Assembly: GCF_000282375.1 (NCBI RefSeq)
Contig: NZ_AKJK01000103.1
Span: forward strand, 1-55,996
DNA: 55,996 nucleotides
Origin: Pseudomonas sp. GM50
Lineage (GTDB): Bacteria > Pseudomonadota > Gammaproteobacteria > Pseudomonadales > Pseudomonadaceae
Direction: 5' to 3'
Numbering within the stretch: the first letter of the stretch is position 1; each line of letters starts with the position of its first letter. Of the stretch, positions 49,291 through 55,996 are shown one piece after another. A program made the translations under genes and the position numbers. A model generated the notes under the pieces. The model did not search any database, was not told where the DNA came from, and saw nothing but the letters and a program-made list of their open reading frames with translations.

Positions 49291-49584
49291 CCAGCCGATT
49301 CTGGCGCACGCGTAGGTAACGACGCAAGGCGTTGTAGCCGTTAGGACGTAACGGCGGGTGTCTTTAAACGCGTACGTTAAACACATGAAAGCGTTCAAAA
49401 AATTGAGGAAGCGTCCGACATCTTTTAGGGGTTGGCTGTCGCAAGCGAGAGGTTTAATGTGGTTGCGCCCATCAGGTAGAGAGATAGGACCACGTGATGC
49501 TTGGCTGGGTGTACTTCATCTTGACACCCACGACAGTGAGCCACATACCGATTAGACTGCCAAGTATTGATCCCGGAGGTCACT
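49291..49584. other. Non-coding region between leader B and the antitoxin
   Basis: About 290 bases without a gene. GCCGTTAGGACGTAACGGC (49338-49356) is a 7-bp hairpin. The right end must hold the promoter and the GGAGG ribosome site (49575-49579) of the antitoxin gene. Confidence 0.5.
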
Positions 49585-49776
49585 ATGAGCGCCGAACTTT
49601 CCCCCATCGTTTCAGAGTTTGAAACCGAAGAGCAGGCCGCCAGCTACGACCGTTGGTTCCGTGCCAAAGTGCAGGCGTCGCTCGATGATCCACGCCCGAA
49701 TGTCCCGCACGATCAGGTAATGGCTGATATGCGATCCCTTCTCGAAGCCAAGCGCAATAAGCGCGATGCTGGTTGA
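49585..49776 (+). CDS. Antitoxin of a RelE/ParE-type module (toxin defective)
   Basis: 63 residues from ATG 49585 after CGGAGG. The sequence SEFETEEQAASYDRWFRAKV QASLDDPRPNVPHDQVMADM RSLLEAKR is the widespread stability-determinant/RelB-like antitoxin with an acidic toxin-binding stretch and the NVPHDQVMADM motif. It overlaps the toxin start by 11 bases, the usual coupling. Because the toxin carries a stop codon, the antitoxin is now free-standing and could neutralise related toxins. Confidence 0.85.
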   Translation: MSAELSPIVSEFETEEQAASYDRWFRAKVQASLDDPRPNVPHDQVMADMRSLLEAKRNKRDAG

Positions 49777-50035
49777 GTGGCGGCCCGAAGCGCGGGCTGA
49801 ACTGTGGCAAATCATTGATTATATTGGCGACCGCCACCTTGTAGCGGCGAGCGAACTGTACTAAGCCATTGAGGTTGCTACCTCGGCCCTTCCGCAACAT
49901 CCCTACCTTTATCGATTTGGTCGTGTACCCGGTACGCGGGAAATTGTTGTGCATCCCAATTACTTGGTGGTCTACCGGGTGACGGATCGAATCGAGATCT
50001 TGACCGTTTTGCATGCCAGGCAGGAATACCCCTGA
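49766..50035 (+). pseudogene. RelE/ParE-family toxin with nonsense codon at position 33
   Basis: The frame from ATG 49766 reads MLVEWRPEARAELWQIIDYI GDRHLVAASELY, then TAA at 49862-49864, then resumes AIEVATSALPQHPYLYRFGR, VPGTREIVVHPNYLVVYRV and ends RIEILTVLHARQEYP at 50033-50035. The rest is intact, including the catalytic-type YRV and HARQEYP ending. A single codon change explains it. The 32-residue peptide lacks the active strand, so the toxin is inactive unless read through. Confidence 0.85.
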
Positions 50036-50130
50036 CTCGACCAGTTATTTGCATCGGATTTGACCAGCACGCTTCGTGGCTCGCTTACTGGGTGGGATTT
50101 ATCTCAAGCCTGAACATCAAGGGGACAGGC

Positions 50131-51057
50131 TCAGTCGCCTCCCGGTGCCAGCATCAGATTGGGCGACAGCCGCTGGTAGCCTTCTTGCTCCAGGCGCATA
50201 TCCAGCATCAAGCTGCACAGGTCTGCCGAGAGCGCTTCGGCTTCGGCATCGTTTTCCAGGTAGATCAGTTTCAGGTAGCTGTTGCAGCCAGGGCAGACTT
50301 CCGCCCGCAACGGTGCCTGATTGGCAGCGCGACGGTCATCCTCGAAGCTGACGTATTGAAGGCCCTTGCTTTGTTCGCAGTACACGCATTTGACCCGCAC
50401 CGCGTGCCATTCGCAGGCACACAACGAGCACACCAGATAACGCAAACCGTTGTATTTGCCGCGATGACGAATCACCCCGGCCATCGCCGGCGAACCGCAG
50501 GCCGGGCATTGGCTGAGGCTGTCGCCGCGTTTGAGTTCAAGGTTGGGTGTGCTCAGCAACCAATGGCTCCAGGCCGCTTGCAGCGCTGCACCGAGGAACG
50601 GCACCAACTCTGCCGGCAGCATTGAATACTGGCCGCTGACCAAGGCAATCGCCCACGCTTTGAGCAGCCCCGGGTTGGCGCTGCGCAACGTCGCCACGGC
50701 GTTTTCTACCGCCGATTGTGGCGGTGGCTGATAGCGTTGCAACAAGGCTTCGAGATACGGCAGCCAAACGTTTTCACGTACCAGACTGTCGGCGGCAAAC
50801 GGCGGCAAGCCATGTTCCATGCACACCCGCAGGCGTTCGGGTTCGGGCAGGGTCGTCACGGGCGGATCGTCCATCAGGTTCTGCTGAACGTGACACAGCC
50901 CCGCGATCAAGCGCAGATAGTCCGCCATGGGATGCCCGTCGGCCAGGCGTTCCAGGCGCAGCGCGCGCAAGGTGAACAGGTTGTTCGGTGGCAGGTACAG
51001 AAACGGCGGTGAACTCGCCGCCGCTTCTATCTGCCCAGGCTCGAGGATTGTCGCCAA
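50131..51057 (-). CDS. fdhE: Formate dehydrogenase accessory protein FdhE
   Basis: 308 residues from the TTG at 51057 (start residues ATILEPGQIEA typical of pseudomonad FdhE), with AAAGGA in front. Four zinc/iron-binding CxxC sets are visible: SQCPACGSPA, LVCSLCACEW, VKCVYCEQS and VCPGCNSY. FdhE is a cytoplasmic assembly factor needed for active membrane-bound formate dehydrogenase. It follows fdnI by 4 bases and closes the operon. Confidence 0.93.
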   Translation of the reverse strand: MATILEPGQIEAAASSPPFLYLPPNNLFTLRALRLERLADGHPMADYLRLIAGLCHVQQNLMDDPPVTTLPEPERLRVCMEHGLPPFAADSLVRENVWLPYLEALLQRYQPPPQSAVENAVATLRSANPGLLKAWAIALVSGQYSMLPAELVPFLGAALQAAWSHWLLSTPNLELKRGDSLSQCPACGSPAMAGVIRHRGKYNGLRYLVCSLCACEWHAVRVKCVYCEQSKGLQYVSFEDDRRAANQAPLRAEVCPGCNSYLKLIYLENDAEAEALSADLCSLMLDMRLEQEGYQRLSPNLMLAPGGD

Positions 51058-51061
51058 GGGA

Positions 51062-51715
51062 TCATCCTTTTTTTGTGATCGGTCGCTCAGGCGTCTCGTC
51101 TCGGGTCACTTCCCGGTACCAGAGCTCATGGTGTTTTCTCGCCCAGGCGCGGCTGACCCGGCCACGCACCATGGCGTGCACCGAGCCGCGAATCCAGATG
51201 CCGGCGTAGACGTGGACGATGATACTCAGCACCAGGATGAAACCCGCCAGCGCATGCAGCAGCATCGCCCAGCGAATACCGGTGATGCCGAAGTACACGC
51301 TGAACCAGGCACGCCAGATCACCAGCCCGCTGAACAACAGCACCAGCATGCAGATCAGCAATACCCAAAATAGTAGCTTCTGCCCCGGGTTGTATTTGCC
51401 GATCGGCGGCACGCCCTCCTCTTCGTTACGCATGACCGTCCCTACGCGCCTGAGCCACAACCGGTCGTTGGCGCTGAAGTAATTCGCCCGCCAGAAGCTG
51501 AACACCAGGCCGAGAAACAGCACAAACATCGCCACGCCCATGTACGGATGCAGAATGCGCGTCCACGAACCGCCGCCAAACAGGTTGCTGAGCCAGAGCA
51601 ACCCCGGATGGAACAAGGCCAGCCCCGACAGCGCGGCCATCAGAAACAGAATCGCCACCAGCCAGTGATTGGTGCGCTGGTTGGCGGTGTAGCGCAGGAT
51701 CGGTTTGTCGTTCAT
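51062..51715 (-). CDS. fdnI: Formate dehydrogenase-N gamma subunit (cytochrome b556)
   Basis: 217 residues, four transmembrane helices. RYTANQRTNHWLVAILFLMA, HPYMGVAMFVLFLGLVF and IVHVYAGIWIRGSVHAMVRG carry the haem-ligand histidines, and GKYNPGQKLLFWVLLICMLV is the family signature. It passes electrons from the beta subunit to quinone. It overlaps the beta-subunit stop by four bases (ATGA). It cannot be told from FdoI by sequence alone. Confidence 0.93.
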   Translation of the reverse strand: MNDKPILRYTANQRTNHWLVAILFLMAALSGLALFHPGLLWLSNLFGGGSWTRILHPYMGVAMFVLFLGLVFSFWRANYFSANDRLWLRRVGTVMRNEEEGVPPIGKYNPGQKLLFWVLLICMLVLLFSGLVIWRAWFSVYFGITGIRWAMLLHALAGFILVLSIIVHVYAGIWIRGSVHAMVRGRVSRAWARKHHELWYREVTRDETPERPITKKG

Positions 51716-52656
51716 GACCTGTCCTCCCCGCCGGGTTTCGTCGGATCAAAGGTGTGCACCGATGGATCGAACTCATGCACCGCCGGGTCGAGGGTGGCTG
51801 GATGTTCGTCTTCCTCGACCAGTTGTGGCCCGACGCGCACGTAGTGGAAGAACCCGGCCAGCACCGCCGCGCCCATGGCCAGCAACGCCAGGGGTTTGCT
51901 CAGGCCTTTCCACAGGTCCACCAGCGGACTGATCGCCGGGTGATCCGGCAACCCGGCATACAACCTGGGCGTGTCGGCATGGTGCAGCACATACATGACG
52001 TGGGTGCCGCCAACGCCCGCGGGGTCATACAAACCGGCGTTTTCGAAACCGCGACTCTTGAGGTCGACGATACGTTCGGCGGCGTGTTCTTTCATGTCTT
52101 CCTTGGTGCCGAAAACGATGGCGCCGGTCGGGCAGGTTTTCACACAGGCCGGCTCCAGCCCCACCGCCACCCGGTCCGAACACAGCGTGCATTTATAGGC
52201 TTTGTGATCCTTTTGCGAGATGCGCGGAATGTTGAACGGGCACCCGGTGATGCAATAGCCGCAACCGATGCAATGGTCCTGATCGAAATCGACGATGCCG
52301 TTGGCGTGCTTGATGATCGCGCCGGGGCTGGGGCACGCCGCCAGGCAACCGGGCTCGGCGCAGTGCATGCAACCGTCCTTGCGAATCAGCCATTCGAGGT
52401 TGCCGGCGTCGGTTTCATGCTCGGTGAAGCGCATCAAGGTCCAGGTGTCTGCGCTGAGGTCTTGAGGGTTGTCGTAGGTGCCGAGGTTGTGACCGACGTC
52501 GTCGCGCAGCTCGTTCCATTCCGAGCAGGCGACCTGGCAGGCCTTGCAGCCGATGCACTTGGTGGTGTCGATCAGCTTGGCCACTTCTTCTTGCGTGCGC
52601 ACCGAGGGCGGCACGGTGGTGGTGGCCGAGCGGGCGATGATGTCTTGGCTGGCCAT
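51712..52656 (-). CDS. fdnH: Formate dehydrogenase-N beta subunit (Fe-S)
   Basis: 314 residues. Four [4Fe-4S] motifs: CIGCKACQVACSEWN, CMHCAEPGCLAACPSPGAI, CIGCGYCITGCPFNIPRI and CTLCSDRVAVGLEPACVKTC. One C-terminal membrane helix (LALLAMGAAVLAGFFHYVRV) anchors it on the periplasmic face. Its start codon directly abuts the fdnG stop codon with no intervening base. Confidence 0.95.
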   Translation of the reverse strand: MASQDIIARSATTTVPPSVRTQEEVAKLIDTTKCIGCKACQVACSEWNELRDDVGHNLGTYDNPQDLSADTWTLMRFTEHETDAGNLEWLIRKDGCMHCAEPGCLAACPSPGAIIKHANGIVDFDQDHCIGCGYCITGCPFNIPRISQKDHKAYKCTLCSDRVAVGLEPACVKTCPTGAIVFGTKEDMKEHAAERIVDLKSRGFENAGLYDPAGVGGTHVMYVLHHADTPRLYAGLPDHPAISPLVDLWKGLSKPLALLAMGAAVLAGFFHYVRVGPQLVEEDEHPATLDPAVHEFDPSVHTFDPTKPGGEDRS

Positions 52657-55600
52657 TTAGATTTTCTCCACGTTGACCAGGAATGACTTGGATTCCGGGG
52701 TCTGTGTGTTGCCATCGCCGAGGAACGGCACCAGGGTGTTGGTCAGGTAACCGTGACGGGTGGCGCCGGTGAAGCCCCAGTGCAACGGGATTCCGATCTG
52801 GTGCACCACCTGATTGTTGACCTGCAGCGGACGAATCCGCTTGGTCACCACCGCCACCGCTTCGATATGTCCGCGCTTGGAACTGACCCTTACCCGGTCA
52901 CCGGCAGCAATGCCTTTCTCCTTGGCCAGCACCTCGCCGATTTCGACAAACTGCTCAGGCTGGGTCACGGCATTGATCGGACAATGCTTGGTCCAGAAGT
53001 GGAAGTGTTCGGTCAGCCGGTAGCTGGTCGCTGCATAAGGGAAGTCCTTGGCCTGCCCGAGGGTGTCCCAGACTGAATCGAAGATCCGCCCGGCCGGGTT
53101 GCTGGTCGCCTTCTTGTTGTTGGGGTGCATCGGGTTGATGCCGATGGGCGTCTCGAACGGTTCATAGTGTTCCGGGAACGGCCCTTCGTTCATCTTGTCG
53201 AGGGCGAAGAAACGCGCCACGCCTTCGGGGTTCATGATGAACGGGTTCATCCCGGCTTCAGGCGGCACATCGGCCTTGTAGTCAGGCACGTCGGTGCCGG
53301 TCCAGACCTTGCCGTTCCACCACACCAGCCGCTTGTTGGCGTCCCACGGTTTGCCTTGAGGGTCGCAAGAAGCGCGGTTGTAGAGAATCCGCCGGTTCAT
53401 CGGCCAGGCCCAGGCCCAACCCAGGTTCTGCTTCATGCCGAAAGGATCGCTGTTGTCACGCCGGGCCATGTTGTTGCCCTGCTCGGTCCAACTGCCGCAG
53501 AAGATCCAGCACCCGGACGCCGTGCTGCCATCGTCCTTGAGCTGGCCGAAGCCGGACAGCTGCTGACCGGCCTTGACCACCGCGCCCGAGGCGTCGGTGA
53601 CATCGGCGACGGCGTAGCCGTTGAATTCCCGGGCCAGTTCTTCCGGCGTCGGGTCATCGGGGATCTTGTAGGGCCAGTCGAGCTTGAGGATCGGCTCGGC
53701 CCAGGCACCGCCGTCAGCCTGGTAACGCTTGCGCAGGCGCAAGAACAGCTCGGCCATGATCTTCACGTCCGTGCGCGCCAGCCCCGGGCCATCGGCACCC
53801 TTCCAGTGCCATTGCAGCCAGCGACCGCTGTTGACCAGCGAACCGTTTTCTTCGGCGAAACAGGTGGTGGGCAGACGGATGACTTCGGTCTGGATCTCGG
53901 CCGTTTGCACATCGTTGTAAGGCCCGACGTTGCGCCAGAACTCCGAGGTTTCAGTGGCCAGTGGGTCCATCACCAACAGCCACTTGAGCTTGGCCAGCGC
54001 CTTCATTACACGGTTTTTATCCGGCAACGCGGCGATCGGGTTGAAGCCCTGGCACATGTAGCCATTGACCTCGCCCTTGCCCATCATGTCGAACATTTTC
54101 AGGATGTCGTAGCCGGGAATATCCAGTTTCGGCAGCCAGTCGTAGCCCCAGTTATTCTCGGCGGTGGCATTGGCGCCGTACCAGGCTTTCATCAGGCTGA
54201 CGTGGAATTTGCCGTAGTTCTGCCAGTAGGACATCTGCCCGGGACGCAGCGGCTTGAGTGCGCGCTTGGCGATGTAGGCGTTGTAGTCCTGTTCGGCCTC
54301 GGCCGGCAGGGTCAGGTAACCGGGAAGCAGGTTGGACAGCAAGCCCAGGTCGGTCAGGCCCTGGATGTTGGAGTGCCCGCGCAAGGCATTGACGCCCCCG
54401 CCCGGCATGCCGACGTTGCCCAGCAGCAGCTGCACCATGGCCGCGCTGCGGATCATCTGCGAGCCGGTCGAGTGCTGGGTCCAGCCCAGCGCGTAGAGAA
54501 TCGTCATGGTTTTGCCCGGTTGCGAGCACGTGGCGATCTCTTCCCAGATTTTTTGCATCGCGTCCACGGGCATGCCGCAGACCTGACTGGCCAGCTCCAG
54601 GGTGTAGCGGCTGTAATGCTGCTTCATCAATTGATAGACGCAGCGTGGGTCTTGCAAGGTCGGGTCGACTTTGGCGAAACCGTCCTCGCCGATTTCATAG
54701 CCCCAGCCGGACTTGTCGGTGTAAGTGCGCTTGCTCGCGTCGTAACCGCTGAACAACCCGTCCTCGAAGCCGTAGTTGGCCTTGACGATGAACGACACGT
54801 CCGTATAGGCGCGCACGTATTCGTGCTGGATCTTGTCTTCGGTCAGCAGGTAATTGATCAGCCCGCCCATGAAGGCAATGTCGGTGCCGGTGCGGATCGG
54901 TGCGTAATAGTCGGCCACCGAGGCGGTACGGGTGAAACGTGGGTCGACCACAATCAGCCGCGCCTTGTTATGGGCTTTGGCTTCGGTCACCCATTTGAAA
55001 CCGCAAGGGTGCGCTTCGGCGGCGTTGCCACCCATCACCAGAACCAGATTCGCGTTGGCGATATCGGTCCAGTGGTTGGTCATGGCACCACGGCCATACG
55101 TCGGGGCAAGACTTGCCACCGTCGGGCCATGTCAGACACGTGCCTGGTTATCAAACCCCAGCATGCCGAGACTGCGAATCACCTTGTGGGTGATGTAACC
55201 CGCTTCGTTGGACGATGCCGACGCCGCGAGGAACCCGGTGGTCAGCCAGCGGTTCACCGTTTGCCCTTGGGCGTTCTTCTCGATGAAGTGGGCGTCGCGG
55301 TCGGCCTTCATCAGGTCGGCGATGCGATCCAGCGCTTCATCCCAGGAGATTCGCGTCCATTCCGTGGTGCCGGGCTTGCGCACCTGCGGGTACTGGAGAC
55401 GGCTGGGGCTGTGAATGAAATCGAGCAGGCCTGCGCCTTTGGGGCAGAGGGTGCCGCGATTGACGGGGTGGTCGGCATCGCCTTCGATGTGGATGATGCT
55501 TTGGGCGACATTCTTCGCATTGTCGCCCTGGCTGTACATGATCAAGCCGCAACCGACCGAGCAGTACGGGCAGGTGTTGCGGGTTTCATGGGTATGGGCG

Positions 55601-55722
55601 AGCTTGAAATGACGCACTTGTTCGGCGAAAGCTGGCGCCGGGGCCATGCCCAGCGCGCCGAGGCTTGAGCCCGCAAGGCCGAGACCAGCGACCTTGAAGA
55701 ACTGACGACGGTTGAGGTCCAT
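52657..55722 (-). CDS. fdnG: Formate dehydrogenase-N alpha subunit, selenoprotein (Sec197 by UGA)
   Basis: One gene of 1021 residues, read through an in-frame UGA at 55132-55134 (codon 197); conventional calling would split it at that codon. The context NQARV-U-HGPTVASLAP is the FdnG active site, with selenocysteine as molybdenum ligand. N-terminal MDLNRRQFFKVAGLGL is a twin-arginine signal, so it folds before export; CPYCSVGCGLIMYS and CPKG bind the [4Fe-4S] cluster. It oxidises periplasmic formate with Mo-bis-MGD. AGGAG precedes the ATG at 55722. The sel genes needed for decoding are 7 kb away on the same strand. Confidence 0.96.
55092..55134 (-). promoter_or_regulatory. Bacterial SECIS element and Sec UGA of fdnG
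   Basis: Following the UGA (55134-55132), the mRNA forms an outer stem from the GGCC pairs and a small apical helix GGCAA-GUC-UUGCC (55117-55105), 15-27 bases downstream, with exposed G and U as required by SelB. Only in-frame coding sequence is used, as in E. coli fdnG. Confidence 0.8.
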
Positions 55723-55744
55723 CGTGCACTCCTGATCAGGTGGA

Positions 55745-55770
55745 AACCCGGTGCGTTGGCCGGGTTTTTC
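55745..55770 (+). terminator. Hairpin with U-run upstream of fdnG
   Basis: AAACCCGG-TGCGTTGG-CCGGGTTTTT has the look of a plus-strand terminator, but no plus-strand gene ends here. On the minus strand the same hairpin lies in the fdnG leader, about 25 bases upstream of the start codon. It may insulate the operon from antisense transcription. Confidence 0.55.
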
Positions 55771-55884
55771 TGGACGATCACGGTGACGGCAACGGAACTA
55801 CCGCCACTTTAAACTGTAGACAATGCTGTTTTGTGCTGTGTGAAAACCGACAGTCGGGTAGCCGCAAGCCAGCAGGCACACAGT

Positions 55885-55974
55885 TGTGGGAGCGAGCCTG
55901 CTCGCGATGGCAGAGTGTCAGGCGACATCGATATTGAATGTAAGAGCCTCATCGCGAGCAGGCTCGCTCCCACA
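55885..55974. repeat. Inverted REP pair, GCGAGCAGGCTCGC class
   Basis: TGTGGGAGCGAGCCTGCTCG (from 55885) and its inverted copy (55952-55974) flank a 43-base spacer. Same subclass as 24720-24813. Confidence 0.85.
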
Positions 55975-55996
55975 GGGGATTTGGGCTCTGCGCGGT

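Noticed and set aside
53125..55668. Plus-strand open frame of 847 codons opposite fdnG
   Set aside because: Antisense to a fully recognisable FdnG sequence; the translation has no family character and the minus-strand gene accounts for all conservation.

Overview
The window looks like the chromosome of a Pseudomonas of the fluorescens group. The signs are high-GC genes with short overlaps, Pseudomonas-type REP palindromes (core GCGGGCTTGCCCGCGA and variants), a secreted PsmE-type alginate epimerase, the four-gene Anbu proteasome-homologue operon, and a complete selenocysteine/formate dehydrogenase-N block. This assignment rests on gene content and family recognition only; no database search was run.

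Layout. 1-3.3 kb is a decaying patch: DoxX, cytochrome b561 and Gfa are intact, but fragments of a LysR regulator, a tautomerase, possibly a nitroreductase, and the 3' end of a glutathione-dependent formaldehyde dehydrogenase lie between them. 3.5-8.3 kb is one large gene for a bifunctional alginate C5-epimerase/O-acetylhydrolase. 8.4-13.4 kb holds envelope genes (DUF2950, DUF3300 and a glycine-zipper protein on one strand; a LprI/MliC lysozyme-inhibitor-like protein; a patatin). 13.6-17.8 kb is an Lrp-controlled catabolic set (HDAC-like deacetylase, ornithine cyclodeaminase family, amino-acid permease). 18-23.2 kb has a lipoprotein, RidA with a divergent LysR, and a stress-type cluster (KGG protein, ClpP-like protease, three overlapping membrane-associated genes). 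23.3-25.6 kb is rich in REPs and gene remnants. 25.6-31 kb carries a ParDE-type module beside tctCBA and a dicarboxylate symporter. 31.1-35.1 kb is the Anbu operon, behind a good sigma-54 promoter match. 35.8-39.0 kb pairs a diaminopropionate ammonia-lyase with an M20 amidohydrolase and a divergent Lrp regulator. 39.2-44.5 kb is a patchwork of small accessory genes of lower GC. 44.7-55.7 kb is selC-selB-selA and fdhE-fdnI-fdnH-fdnG, where fdnG reads through an in-frame UGA at codon 197; an accessory insert of about 1.8 kb lies between selA and fdhE.

Most striking observation. Two unlinked small genes (24833-25135 and 48654-49022, both minus strand) have leaders with the same architecture and covarying sequence. 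In order: a 5' hairpin with an A-rich loop; a segment A; a small hairpin and a U-run; a 16-bp stem whose loop holds a segment B complementary to A; and a segment C that repeats A just before the ribosome binding site. The A/B/C core is UUGGCCG/CGGCCAA/UUGGCCG in one leader and UUGGUAG/CUACCAA/UUGGUAG in the other. This is the seqA-seqB-seqC logic of satellite phage P4 immunity, where CI RNA pairs with the leader and causes premature transcription termination, but here it sits upstream of small chromosomal proteins (one of the DUF6124 type). I infer a family of orthogonal RNA-based self-silencing leaders.

Other points of interest: duplication of the tctA 3' end around the toxin-antitoxin module; a nonsense-mutated toxin with an intact antitoxin next to selA; a phage tail-chaperone remnant at selA; and catabolic pairings that suggest specific substrates.
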